Of a DNA stretch of 64,000 bases, positions 28,330-37,576 are shown one piece after another. Under the pieces are notes generated by a model. It worked only from the letters and a program-made list of their open reading frames with translations, was not told where the DNA came from and ran no database searches. The stretch comes from Photobacterium marinum (lineage in GTDB: Bacteria > Pseudomonadota > Gammaproteobacteria > Enterobacterales > Vibrionaceae): NCBI RefSeq assembly GCF_000331515.1, contig NZ_AMZO01000002.1:124001-188000 (forward strand), in the 5' to 3' direction. Made by a program: the position numbers and the translations under genes. Position 1 is the first letter of the stretch; each line of letters opens with the position of its first letter.

Positions 28330-30792
28330 TCAGTTGCTGCCAGTTACAACTTTATCGCCGTTAACCTGGAAACAAATTTGATGGTTTTCCAGAAAAACAT
28401 CGACAGTGCATTGTGTTTTTCCACCGTGGTTGATTAAGTAAGAAGCCAGCGGGTTTTCCAGCTGTTTTTCTATTTCCCTGCGCAGTGGTCTGGCACCATA
28501 GTTGATATCGAACCCGTCGGTTGCCAGCTTCGAAATTACCTCTTCATTTACATTCAGTTGGATCTCTTTCTCTCCAAGCCTTTTTTTTAGCTCGGCAATC
28601 ATCATATGAGCAATAAGCAGGACATGGTTCCGTTCAAGGAAATGGAACACGATGATGTCATCGAGGCGGTTGAGAAATTCCGGTTTAAAGAAGCGTTTTA
28701 CTTCCTGCAAGACGTTGTGCTTGGCTTCTTCATAACTCGGCGTTACTGAATACATAAAGCCGATTTGCTTGCGATCCGGACCAAGAGTTTCTACTCCCAG
28801 GTTTGAGGTGCCGATAATAACGGTGTTACGAAAAGAGACTTGTCGTCCCTGGGCATCGGTCAGGTGGCCGTCTTCGAGGATTTGCAGCAGCATGTTGAAC
28901 ACATCCGGGTGTGCTTTTTCTATTTCATCCAGCAGGACAACGGAATACGGGTTACGCCGTACTTTCTCTGTCAGTTGTCCGCCTTCGCCGTACCCGATAT
29001 AGCCAGGAGGCGCACCAATCATTTTGGAAACTTCGTGCCGCTCCATGTATTCGGACATATCGAGCTGGATAATTCGTGTTTCATCATCAAGCAGAAACTC
29101 AGTCAGAGCTTTGGCAAGGGCGGTTTTACCGGATCCGGTAGGGCCGAGGAATAAAAACGAGCCAATCGGGCGTTTGGATTCGGAAATTCCGGCCCGGTTA
29201 CGGCGAATAGCATCAGAAATCGCTTTGATGGCATCATCCTGTCCGGCAATACGCTTATGGAGGTTTTCTTCCATGTTTGACAGTTTGTCGGCTTCAGATT
29301 CAACCATTCTGGCTATCGGAATCCCGGTCCATTTTGCAACAACTTTGGCGATGTCTTCGGCATAAACAACTTTTTCGGCGTTGGCTGTGGCGTTTTGCCA
29401 ATCCTGCCGTTCGTTTTCCAGATTTTCCATTAACTTACTGAGTTCAACCTGGTGCGAGGCGGCGGTTTCATAATCCTGCTGATCAAAGGCGGCTTGTTTT
29501 TTACTTAGTAGTTGCTGGCGTTTGCGTTCGAGTTTGCGCAGCTTGGTCGGCATGGCGATAAACTCCAGCCGTTTTCTCGCACCGGCTTCGTCCAGCAAAT
29601 CGACGGCCTTGTCGGGCAGGAAACGGTCGGCAATATAGCGTTCAGAAAGGCGTGCGGCTGCTTGCAATGCATCACTGTCATAGGTGATTTGATGATGTTT
29701 TTCGTAGCGGGGACACAGACCTTCCAGAATTTGCACGGTTTCATCCAGTGTCGGCTCCTGAACCAGTATCGGCTGGAAGCGGCGTTCGAGGGCTTTGTCG
29801 GATTCCACATACTTGCGGTATTCATCTGTGGTATCTGCGCCGATCACCTGCAGGCTTCCTTTGGCGAGGGCGGTTTTGAGCAGAGAAGGGGCGTCGATGC
29901 CGCCGGGGGATGAACCGGTGCCGACAACGGTATGCAGTTCATCAATAAACAGGATGATCTTTCCCTCGGCTTCAACAACAGCATCTCGGACGCTAACCAG
30001 TCGCTGCTCGAACTCTCCCCGCATATTTGAGCCGGCAACAATTTGGGCCATATCGAGCGAGAGAATGCGTTTGTTGAGCAGGGTTTCCGGCACATCGGCC
30101 TCTGCAATACGCTGGGCAATACCTTCGACAATGACGGTTTTTCCGACACCAGCTTCACCGATCAGTACCGGGTTGTTTTTCTTGCGGCGTGACAAGGTCT
30201 GGATCACCCGGCGCATTTCATCCTCCCTGCCGATCACAGGATCAAGCTCCCCCCGAAGTGCCATTTCAGTTAAGTCGATGGTGTACTCTTTGAGAACGTT
30301 AACCCGGCTTTCGGCATCGGCGGTGGCCAGGATATTACCTTCCCGCTTTTTTAGTAGTTCAGCCCTGATCTGCTCTGGGTTTAAGCCCGTGGTTTTCAGT
30401 ATCTCGGCTGCGGGGCCGGACTGTTCGTTGCTGAGTGCCACCAGCAAAATGCCTGCGCCGATATAGGTATCGCCTATTCGGTTGGCTTCCTGGCTGGCAA
30501 TTTCCATAACTTTATCGGAATCCGGTGAGGTCGCGACTTTCTCTACATTGACTGTCGGTTGGGGAGGGTGACGTTGGTATATTTGATCCATCATCGCCTT
30601 ACGTTTGGCGGCGTGATCAGGAAGTAGGGAGTTCAACACTTCCAGGGCTTCAGATTTATCCTGAAGTAGCAGGCCGAGCAGGATAAAGTCTGAGGTCAAA
30701 GTATTGAGATGAAGGCTGAGCAGTTCATTAACTGCCAGCTGCATTATTTCATGGACTTTTTGTGTGCTCTGATGGATGTATTGCTGAAACAT
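28330..30792 (-). CDS. ClpC-type AAA+ protein unfoldase
   Basis: An 820-residue Hsp100 ATPase with two AAA+ modules. Divergent Clp N-domain (1-145); D1 with GEAGVGKT (212-219) and Walker B IILFIDELHT; a short linker (about 418-460, KKQAAFDQQDYETAASHQVE) resembling the UVR-like motif of ClpC rather than the long M-domain of ClpB; D2 with GPTGSGKT (550-557) and VVLLDEIEKAHPDVF. IGF at 677-679, at the position of the ClpP-docking loop of ClpA, ClpC and ClpX, predicts partnership with ClpP. No adaptor or ClpP gene is adjacent. AAGGAG precedes ATG. ClpC is typical of Gram-positives and cyanobacteria, so its presence here is unusual; ClpA and ClpB are the normal proteins of this group. Confidence 0.88.
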   Translation of the reverse strand: MFQQYIHQSTQKVHEIMQLAVNELLSLHLNTLTSDFILLGLLLQDKSEALEVLNSLLPDHAAKRKAMMDQIYQRHPPQPTVNVEKVATSPDSDKVMEIASQEANRIGDTYIGAGILLVALSNEQSGPAAEILKTTGLNPEQIRAELLKKREGNILATADAESRVNVLKEYTIDLTEMALRGELDPVIGREDEMRRVIQTLSRRKKNNPVLIGEAGVGKTVIVEGIAQRIAEADVPETLLNKRILSLDMAQIVAGSNMRGEFEQRLVSVRDAVVEAEGKIILFIDELHTVVGTGSSPGGIDAPSLLKTALAKGSLQVIGADTTDEYRKYVESDKALERRFQPILVQEPTLDETVQILEGLCPRYEKHHQITYDSDALQAAARLSERYIADRFLPDKAVDLLDEAGARKRLEFIAMPTKLRKLERKRQQLLSKKQAAFDQQDYETAASHQVELSKLMENLENERQDWQNATANAEKVVYAEDIAKVVAKWTGIPIARMVESEADKLSNMEENLHKRIAGQDDAIKAISDAIRRNRAGISESKRPIGSFLFLGPTGSGKTALAKALTEFLLDDETRIIQLDMSEYMERHEVSKMIGAPPGYIGYGEGGQLTEKVRRNPYSVVLLDEIEKAHPDVFNMLLQILEDGHLTDAQGRQVSFRNTVIIGTSNLGVETLGPDRKQIGFMYSVTPSYEEAKHNVLQEVKRFFKPEFLNRLDDIIVFHFLERNHVLLIAHMMIAELKKRLGEKEIQLNVNEEVISKLATDGFDINYGARPLRREIEKQLENPLASYLINHGGKTQCTVDVFLENHQICFQVNGDKVVTGSN

Positions 30793-30822
30793 GCCAGCTC
30801 CTTATCGCGTTCAAAGTCGCTT

Positions 30823-30897
30823 CCGAAGATAAAATACCGACAGGTATTACTTAATTCCTGAAAAATCTGATAGTTAAAATATAGACCTTATCTTCGG
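30823..30897. promoter_or_regulatory. Nested inverted repeats upstream of clpC-like gene
   Basis: CCGAAGATAA (30823-30832) and TTATCTTCGG (30888-30897) are exact complements. Just inside the first arm is the dyad AATACC-GACA-GGTATT (30833-30848). They lie 31-105 bp before the start codon, so they could be operators or a folded leader of the minus-strand message. A TATATT on the minus strand just inside the outer arm could be the -10 element. Confidence 0.5.
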
Positions 30898-30973
30898 CGG
30901 GTCGCTATCTCAGTTTCATTCATCTCCTAGCTTTCGTTTTATGTGGCTCATGAATATTTGTGTGAATGTAAGA

Positions 30974-33697
30974 CTATGGCGCTGGGCTTTTCGCCTGCTG
31001 TTCTGACAGTAGCTGCTGTATTTCTCCGATACAGCTGCCACATCCGGTGCCTGCTTGAGTGTGGGTGCTGATTTGTTCAACAGAGTCTAACTGATGCTCC
31101 CTGATTGCCTGGCAGATGGTGTTTTTTCCGACTTTCTTGCAGGCACATACGTTTTTTCCGGCGCGGAGCCTGCCTTCTGCTGATCCTGACAATAGCGAAC
31201 GGGCGACAGTGTCATCAGCATTCTCGCCTACAATGGCATGAAGCCAGTCCAGTTCCTGATGTTGTAATTTGCCTGCAACCCAGAAATAACAATTGAGCTG
31301 TTGTTGTTCCTGATGATGACTGATGGCCGCAAAGCGGTAATGTTCTTTGGCTTCGTTACTGAAGTTGAGTTGCCGCCCGTTTTGTCGATAGCAGTAATGA
31401 CGGAGCTGAAGCATTAACTCTTTTGGTGGCAGTAGGCTGGCGATACGGAACAGGTAACCGTTGGCTACTCTTTGCTTACTCCAGTATTCGTATTTATGGA
31501 GTTCAGGTTCGAATTCAGAGGAGTCGGTTGAAAGTAAAACAGCTTCGCTGCGGTAATTAAATCGTTTAATGGTTACCGGAGTGCATTTGAACTCAGGCTG
31601 CCCTGACAGTGTGTCGGTATGCGGATAGATCAGAGTACAAATTTTAGCGGCGCTGGTATTGGTATTGCTCCAGTGGATAGGGGCGAACAGCTCACCCTGC
31701 CGAACATCATTTGTGATATTCACGTGCAGAGTGGCACTGCCTAATGGGCTGCTGATTTGAGCCAGTTGATGATGGCTGAGCCCATAGGCACTGGCATCTT
31801 CTGGGGACACAGAGATAAATGGTTCAGGGGAATGTTCGCTCAGCCTGGGAGCAAGACCGCTTCTTGTCATGGTGTGCCATTGGTCGCGAATTCGTCCGGT
31901 ATTTAAAAGCAGAGGGTAATCGACTGTTGTTCGGCTAGCTGGTGGCTGGCTGTGAACTGCGATGAACTGAGCTTTGCCGGAAGGTGTTGAGAATACTCCG
32001 TCGGCAAACAGCCGCTTGTTGTGTTGAGTTTCTTCGTTAGTGGTGAAATCCTGATTGGAGATAACAGGCCACTGGACTGGTGTTAGCTGGTGGTACTCTT
32101 TAGCTGTCAGGTTTGCGAATCCAGAAAGGTTAAGTTGTCGCCTGTTTTGGCCGTGATTTCCCAATCCGGTCATTTTGCAGTATTCGCTGAAAATCTCCGC
32201 TTCGTGACGGTAGTTGAAAGCATGGGTGAATCCCATTCGTTTGGCGACCTGGCTGATGATCCACCAGTCCGGCCTGCCTTCACCCGGTGTCGGCAGCAAT
32301 CGGCGCTGGCGTGATATTCTGCGTTCTGAGTTAGTGACAGTGCCGGATTTTTCGCTCCAGCCTTGTACCGGCAGTAAGACACTGGCGTGGCGGGTCGTAT
32401 CTGTATCAGCCATGCAGTCGGAGACGACGACTATGGGGCACTTGGTTAAAGCCCGGTTGATTTTTTTACTGTCCGGCAGGCTGACCGCCGGGTTGGTCGC
32501 CATGATCCAGACGGCTTTTATTTTGCCTTGGTCAATAGCATCAAACATCTCTATGGCTTTAAGGCCGGGGGCTTTGGTAAGTTTGTCCGTTTGCCAGAAC
32601 TCACTGATCAGCTGATGGTGACTGTCGTTACCGAAATCCATGTGGGCGGCGAGCACATTGGCTAATCCGCCGACTTCGCGACCTCCCATGGCATTGGGTT
32701 GTCCGGTGACAGAAAAAGGGCCGCAGCCGGGTTTGCCGATCCGTCCCGTTGCAAGGTGGCAGTTGATAATGCTGTTGACTTTATCGCAACCGTGGGTGGA
32801 TTGGTTGACTCCTTGAGAATAAACGGTGACGATATTTTCGGTGTCAGCGAAGTGTTGGAAAAAAGCTGTCAGTTGTTGCGGTGAGAGTTCTGTCTTCTGA
32901 GCTAGCTTTAACAGTTCTTCGGCATCCGTTCGGGCGCTCGACAAGGCGAGTTTAACGCCTTCTGTATGGGATGCAATGTAGTCCTGGTTGAGCTTTCCGT
33001 GCTGAGCCATATAGCAAAGCAGTCCGTTGAACAAAGCAACATCAGTGCCCGGTTTGATAGCAAGGTGTAAATCGGCAATTTCACAACTGGCAGTGGTGCG
33101 TGGATCGATGACGATGATCTTTAGTTGCGGACGGGCTTGTTTAGCAGCTTTGACCCGCTGGTAAAGAACCGGGTGGCACCAGGCCAGATTAGAACCGGTG
33201 AGAATAATTAAGTCGGCCAGCTCCAGATCTTCATAGCATCCGGGAACGCAGTCTGCTCCAAAAGCGCGTTTATGTCCGGCCACACTGGATGACATACAGA
33301 GTCGGGAGTTGGTGTCGATATTACTGCTGCCGATAAACCCCTTCATCAGCTTGTTCGCGACATAGTAGTCTTCAGTCAGCAATTGCCCCGAAACATAAAA
33401 AGCTACAGCCTGCGGGCCATGTTCGCGGATGATTTCGCTGAACTGATCGGCAACGTAATCCAGAGCCTGATCCCAGTTGCAGTTATTACCTTCTATGCTG
33501 GGTTTGAGCAGTCGTCCCTGATGGATCACTGTTTCTCCCAGCGCCATTCCTTTCGAACACAGTTTGCCGAAATTGGCTGGGTGGGTTTTATCTCCCCGGA
33601 TTTCCAGGCCCCCTCTATTGGTATGCTTTGCTTCTATACCGCAGCCAACGCCACAATAGGCGCAGGTGCTTTTTATCCATGATTGCTTCCTTTGCAT
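30974..33697 (-). CDS. nasA: Assimilatory nitrate reductase catalytic subunit
   Basis: Cytoplasmic molybdenum enzyme that reduces nitrate to nitrite for use as a nitrogen source. 907 residues. The N-terminal [4Fe-4S] motif uses Cys12, Cys15, Cys19 and Cys47 (TCAYCGVGCGIEAK...KLCSKG); the bis-MGD molybdopterin domains follow. The C-terminal 60 residues are a BFD-like [2Fe-2S] domain (VCACKKVGKNTICQAI...GCGSCIGEI), found in the longer Klebsiella-type NasA and likely an electron entry point. A GAGGGG ribosome binding site lies before ATG 33697. Divergent from cobA-nirBD, with its own sigma-54 promoter. Confidence 0.96.
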   Translation of the reverse strand: MQRKQSWIKSTCAYCGVGCGIEAKHTNRGGLEIRGDKTHPANFGKLCSKGMALGETVIHQGRLLKPSIEGNNCNWDQALDYVADQFSEIIREHGPQAVAFYVSGQLLTEDYYVANKLMKGFIGSSNIDTNSRLCMSSSVAGHKRAFGADCVPGCYEDLELADLIILTGSNLAWCHPVLYQRVKAAKQARPQLKIIVIDPRTTASCEIADLHLAIKPGTDVALFNGLLCYMAQHGKLNQDYIASHTEGVKLALSSARTDAEELLKLAQKTELSPQQLTAFFQHFADTENIVTVYSQGVNQSTHGCDKVNSIINCHLATGRIGKPGCGPFSVTGQPNAMGGREVGGLANVLAAHMDFGNDSHHQLISEFWQTDKLTKAPGLKAIEMFDAIDQGKIKAVWIMATNPAVSLPDSKKINRALTKCPIVVVSDCMADTDTTRHASVLLPVQGWSEKSGTVTNSERRISRQRRLLPTPGEGRPDWWIISQVAKRMGFTHAFNYRHEAEIFSEYCKMTGLGNHGQNRRQLNLSGFANLTAKEYHQLTPVQWPVISNQDFTTNEETQHNKRLFADGVFSTPSGKAQFIAVHSQPPASRTTVDYPLLLNTGRIRDQWHTMTRSGLAPRLSEHSPEPFISVSPEDASAYGLSHHQLAQISSPLGSATLHVNITNDVRQGELFAPIHWSNTNTSAAKICTLIYPHTDTLSGQPEFKCTPVTIKRFNYRSEAVLLSTDSSEFEPELHKYEYWSKQRVANGYLFRIASLLPPKELMLQLRHYCYRQNGRQLNFSNEAKEHYRFAAISHHQEQQQLNCYFWVAGKLQHQELDWLHAIVGENADDTVARSLLSGSAEGRLRAGKNVCACKKVGKNTICQAIREHQLDSVEQISTHTQAGTGCGSCIGEIQQLLSEQQAKSPAP

Positions 33698-33732
33698 CTT
33701 TAATATCCCCCCTCTTTCCTTGCATCAACAGC

Positions 33733-33748
33733 AGCAATAACTAAGCCA
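33733..33748 (-). promoter_or_regulatory. Sigma-54 promoter of nasA
   Basis: Minus strand TGGCTT-AGTTA-TTGCT, with GG and GC separated by exactly 10 bp as required for RpoN. It predicts a start about 24 bp before the nasA ATG. Confidence 0.7.
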
Positions 33749-33812
33749 GATCCGGATATCGGCACTTAAGGTAGCTGGGTAAAAGGTCAAACACGCCATT
33801 AACAGGGATCTG

Positions 33813-33829
33813 TTGGAATATTGTTCCAA
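33813..33829. promoter_or_regulatory. Dyad in the nasA-cobA divergent region
   Basis: TTGGAA-TATTG-TTCCAA: two perfect 6-bp arms with a 5-bp spacer, in the divergent control region. Probably a regulator site; identity unknown. Confidence 0.5.
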
Positions 33830-33902
33830 ATGTAGCCATAAAGTGGTAGTTGGCTGGGTTTGCTGTGCGGAGTCTGGCTTTTTTGCCATGCATTATTCTG
33901 GT

Positions 33903-33913
33903 GTGCGGTGCAC
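33903..33913. promoter_or_regulatory. Possible NtrC half-site
   Basis: GTGCGGTGCAC contains GGTGCA, one half of the NtrC consensus (TGCACC-N5-GGTGCA), and is itself a short dyad. It is about 135 bp upstream of the cobA sigma-54 promoter and 155 bp upstream of the nasA one, plausible enhancer distances. Confidence 0.35.
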
Positions 33914-34044
33914 AAAATGAGTGCGATTAAATATGGCCGGACAGCTTCTGTTTTGGGAATAAAAGCTGATGAATTGGCCTTAATTTAGAGGTGTTTCTTT
34001 TAATAACAATGGCTTATTGCTGACGGCTTAAAGGAGAATGAAGC

Positions 34045-34060
34045 TGGCATTGTCTTTGCT
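34045..34060 (+). promoter_or_regulatory. Sigma-54 promoter of cobA-nirB-nirD
   Basis: TGGCAT-TGTCT-TTGCT matches TGGCAC-N5-TTGCW, with 10 bp between GG and GC. It predicts a leader of about 70 nt before cobA. Confidence 0.8.
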
Positions 34061-34109
34061 CTTTCAAGTAAAGCATGAAAGCAAGTTTGAATAAGTAAAG
34101 TCGCAATGA

Positions 34110-34128
34110 ACGTACATGGACTGTACGT
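34110..34128 (+). other. Leader hairpin directly before the cobA ribosome binding site
   Basis: ACGTACA-TGGAC-TGTACGT, seven perfect pairs, ending where the AAGGA ribosome binding site begins. It may affect translation or message stability; there is no T run. Confidence 0.6.
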
Positions 34129-34139
34129 AAGGAAAAGTG

Positions 34140-34991
34140 ATGTTAGAGAGAGCAATAGCGAATGAAATACTGTCACCCGGTTTTTCTGACTTTACTGTCA
34201 CAACGACAAAGCGTGAAGGTAAGTCTGGGTGTGTCAGCCTTGTCGGGGCTGGTCCCGGAGATCCTGAGTTGTTGACGGTGAAAGCGATGAGGGTAATTGA
34301 GCAGGCTGATCTGATTGTGTTCGACAGGTTGGTCAGCCCTGAAATTTGTGCCTTGTTTCCTGCGGCGACAGCAACAAATTATGTCGGCAAGGCCAAAGGG
34401 AAGCAAAGCTTGTCGCAGGCAGAGATTAATGCCTTGTTAGTTGCTAAAGCCAGAGAGGGGATGAATGTCTGCCGCCTTAAAGGCGGAGATGCGTTTGTAT
34501 TTGGCCGTGGGGGAGAGGAAATTCTTGCGCTCAGTGAGGCTGGGATTGAGTTTGAGGTGGTGCCGGGGATCACAGCTGCTGCCGGGTGTAGTGCTTATGC
34601 CGGTATTCCTCTGACTCATCGCGGCCTGTCACAGGGCTGCACCTTTGTGACTGCCCATACAGAAAAAGATCTCATGATTCGTTGGGACGCGCTGGTAAAG
34701 CTCAATCATACCCTGGTGTTTTATATGGGGCTTACTAAAGCCGGATTAATCAGTAAGGGGTTAAGTGAGGCCGGCCTTTCTGCGGATACACAGGTTGCTT
34801 TGATTGAAAAAGGATGTTGTCCGCAACAGCGGGTGATCTGCGGTGAGTTGTGTCAGCTTGAAGCTTTGGTTATTCAGCATCAGGTTCAGTCTCCGGCATT
34901 AATTGTTGTTGGCCAGGTTGTTGGTTTAGCTGAGCAATTGCAGTGGTTTTCAGCCACGGAAAACCAGCAGGCCAGCAGGTTGTCGGCTTAA
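34140..34991 (+). CDS. cobA: Uroporphyrinogen-III C-methyltransferase
   Basis: SAM-dependent enzyme that methylates uroporphyrinogen III at C-2 and C-7 to give precorrin-2, the first step toward sirohaem, the NirB cofactor. 283 residues. Family motifs: VSLVGAGPGDPELLTVKA, CRLKGGDAFVFGRGGEE, VPGITAAAGCSAYAGIPLTHR. No CysG-type dehydrogenase/chelatase domain is fused, so later steps must come from elsewhere. ATG 34140 is seven bases after AAGGA; GTG 34137 is an alternative. First gene of cobA-nirB-nirD. Confidence 0.95.
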   Translation: MLERAIANEILSPGFSDFTVTTTKREGKSGCVSLVGAGPGDPELLTVKAMRVIEQADLIVFDRLVSPEICALFPAATATNYVGKAKGKQSLSQAEINALLVAKAREGMNVCRLKGGDAFVFGRGGEEILALSEAGIEFEVVPGITAAAGCSAYAGIPLTHRGLSQGCTFVTAHTEKDLMIRWDALVKLNHTLVFYMGLTKAGLISKGLSEAGLSADTQVALIEKGCCPQQRVICGELCQLEALVIQHQVQSPALIVVGQVVGLAEQLQWFSATENQQASRLSA

Positions 34992-35017
34992 AAAACAAAT
35001 GACAGTGAGGATGTTAT

Positions 35018-37567
35018 ATGGACAGGCAGCGTGTAGTTGTGGTCGGCAACGGTATGGTAGGCCATCGCTTTATTGATGAATTGGTGCAGCGTAACGAAGA
35101 AGAACAATTTGAGATTGTTACGTTTTCTGAAGAGCCCAGACTGGCCTATGACAGGGTTCAGCTCAGTAAGTATTTCTCCGGAGCGTCGGCGCAGGATCTG
35201 GCTTTGACTGATGAAGATTATTATCAGTCCTACGGTATTAACTATGTTCTGAATGAAAAAGTGGCAGAGATTGATGTCGAGGCTCGTCAGGTTGTGACAG
35301 TGAACGGCAGAACGGAAGCATATGACAAATTGGTGCTGGCAACGGGGTCTTATCCTTTTGTGCCGCCGATTCCTGGAAATGATCAATCACACTGCCATGT
35401 TTACCGGACAATCGAAGATTTGGAGGCAATTGAAGCTTCCGGCAAACAAAGCCAGGTTGGTGTGGTCGTCGGAGGCGGTTTGTTAGGGCTGGAGGCCGCC
35501 AATGCATTAAAAAATATGGGGCTGGAAACCCATGTGGTTGAGTTTGCTCCCAGGCTGATGATCGTCCAGTTGGATGAAGGTGGCGGCGAGTTATTGAGCC
35601 ATAAGATCAGTCAGCTTGGAGTCGAGGTTCATACAGAGAAAGCGACCACTGAAATCATTGCCGGAGAAAAATGCCGCTACCGGATGAACTTCTCTGATGG
35701 CAGTTTTCTTGAAACCGATATGATCGTGTTTTCAGCCGGTATTCGCCCTCAGGATGAACTTGCCCGCCGGTGTGGTCTGGAAGTGGGAGAACGGGGCGGC
35801 ATTGTTATTAATGACAACTGTCAGACCAGTGTTCCGGATATTTACGCAGTGGGTGAGTGTGCGCTGTGGCAGCAGAAGGTTTTCGGGCTGGTGGCACCGG
35901 GTTACAAGATGGCAAAAGTCGCGGCTTCTCATCTCTTTGGTGTTAATGAGTTTTTCACCGGCGCGGATATGAGTACCAAACTCAAGCTGCTTGGTGTCGA
36001 TGTCGCCAGTATCGGTGATGCCCATGGCCAGACTCCGGGAGCGCAGTCTTATACCTTCAGTGATGATATCGAGCAGATCTATAAGCGACTGATTGTTTCC
36101 GCTGACGGCGACGAAATCCTCGGGGCCGTGCTGGTAGGCGATGTTGAGGCCTATGACCAGATTTTGCAGATGAAGCTAAATGACATGCCTTTACCGGAAA
36201 ATCCGGCGGTATTGTTATTGCCCCCTGTGGATGATGACGGAGCTACTGCGTTGGGTGTTGATGCCTTGCCCGACCATGCTCAGGTTTGTTCGTGTTTTGA
36301 TGTCACCAAAGCTCAGATCAAACAAGCCGTGGCTGAAGGTTGTAGTGATATGGCTACCCTTAAGGCCGAGACTAAAGCCTCAACCGGGTGCGGTGGTTGC
36401 TCGGCGTTGGCTAAACAGATCCTGGACAATGAGCTGGCTACTCTTGGCTACGAAGTGAATAACCATTTGTGCGAGCACTTTGCTTACTCCCGTCAGGAGC
36501 TGGCTGATATTGTCCGGGTGAAGAAGATCAGAACTTTTGATGAGTTGCTGGATGACTATGGTCAGGGACTGGGATGTGATGTCTGTAAACCGGCTGTCGG
36601 GTCGATTCTGGCTTCTTTCTGGAATAATTATGTGCTTGATGAGCAGCATATCGGCCTGCAGGATACCAATGATATCTTCCTCGGTAACATGCAAAAAGAC
36701 GGCACTTACTCTGTGGTTCCGCGGATCCCCGGTGGGGAAATCACACCGGAAAAACTGATTGTCCTCGGTATGGTTGCTAAGGAGTTTAACCTTTATACCA
36801 AGATCACCGGTGGTCAGCGGGTAGATTTGTTTGGAGCCCGGCTTCATGAACTGCCGTTGATTTGGCAGAAACTGGTGGATGCCGGTTTTGAAACCGGTCA
36901 TGCGTACGGCAAGGCGGTCAGAACGGTGAAGTCCTGTGTCGGCAGCACCTGGTGCCGATATGGCGTTAAGGACAGTGTCGGTTTTGCGGTTGATTTGGAA
37001 AATCGCTACAAAGGCTTACGTGCTCCTCATAAATTGAAGTTTGCAGTTTCAGGTTGTACCCGTGAATGCGCCGAAGCCCAGTCGAAAGATATTGGGGTGA
37101 TCGCCACCGAAAACGGCTGGAACCTTTATGTTTGTGGTAATGGCGGGATGCGTCCTCGCCATGCTGATTTATTTGCTTCGGATCTGGATAGCCAGACTCT
37201 GGTTAGCTATATCGATCGAATTTTAATGTTCTATATTCGCACCGCTGATCGTTTACAGCGGACATCCGTCTGGCTGGAAAATTTGGAAGGCGGCCTGGAT
37301 TACCTCAAACAGGTTGTAATTGAAGATAAGCTTGGTATTGGCGATGAGCTGGAAACTGAAATGGAAAACACTCTGGGTCAGTATCAGTGTGAGTGGAAAA
37401 CTACCCTGGCATCACCGGAGAAATTGAAGCGTTTCAGGCACTTTGTGAACAGTCCAGAACCGGACAGTCAGTTACGTTACATCAGTGAACGGGGGCAACG
37501 TCGCCCTGCTTTAGCTCACGAGTATCTCAAGCAAGGCCAAATTGATGTCGTTCAGGTTAATGAGTAG
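35018..37567 (+). CDS. nirB: NADH-dependent nitrite reductase large subunit
   Basis: Cytoplasmic enzyme reducing nitrite to ammonium with six electrons from NADH. 849 residues: pyridine-nucleotide-disulphide oxidoreductase domain with FAD and NAD sites (VVVVGNGMVGHRF; GVVVGGGLLGLEAA), BFD-like [2Fe-2S] domain near residues 425-480 (CSCFDVTKAQIKQAV...TGCGGCSALA), then the ferredoxin-like and sirohaem/[4Fe-4S] domains with the Cys ligands in CVGSTWCRYG and VSGCTRECAEA near residues 640-685. GAGG before ATG 35018. 26 bp after cobA. Confidence 0.97.
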   Translation: MDRQRVVVVGNGMVGHRFIDELVQRNEEEQFEIVTFSEEPRLAYDRVQLSKYFSGASAQDLALTDEDYYQSYGINYVLNEKVAEIDVEARQVVTVNGRTEAYDKLVLATGSYPFVPPIPGNDQSHCHVYRTIEDLEAIEASGKQSQVGVVVGGGLLGLEAANALKNMGLETHVVEFAPRLMIVQLDEGGGELLSHKISQLGVEVHTEKATTEIIAGEKCRYRMNFSDGSFLETDMIVFSAGIRPQDELARRCGLEVGERGGIVINDNCQTSVPDIYAVGECALWQQKVFGLVAPGYKMAKVAASHLFGVNEFFTGADMSTKLKLLGVDVASIGDAHGQTPGAQSYTFSDDIEQIYKRLIVSADGDEILGAVLVGDVEAYDQILQMKLNDMPLPENPAVLLLPPVDDDGATALGVDALPDHAQVCSCFDVTKAQIKQAVAEGCSDMATLKAETKASTGCGGCSALAKQILDNELATLGYEVNNHLCEHFAYSRQELADIVRVKKIRTFDELLDDYGQGLGCDVCKPAVGSILASFWNNYVLDEQHIGLQDTNDIFLGNMQKDGTYSVVPRIPGGEITPEKLIVLGMVAKEFNLYTKITGGQRVDLFGARLHELPLIWQKLVDAGFETGHAYGKAVRTVKSCVGSTWCRYGVKDSVGFAVDLENRYKGLRAPHKLKFAVSGCTRECAEAQSKDIGVIATENGWNLYVCGNGGMRPRHADLFASDLDSQTLVSYIDRILMFYIRTADRLQRTSVWLENLEGGLDYLKQVVIEDKLGIGDELETEMENTLGQYQCEWKTTLASPEKLKRFRHFVNSPEPDSQLRYISERGQRRPALAHEYLKQGQIDVVQVNE

Positions 37568-37576
37568 GAGCAGTTG

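Noticed and set aside
29795..30466. 223-codon plus-strand ORF
   Set aside because: Ser/Arg-rich shadow of the clpC-like gene.
34061..34139. NasR/ANTAR-type antitermination leader before cobA
   Set aside because: Leader is only about 75 nt, lacks a terminator T run and the paired hexaloop hairpins.
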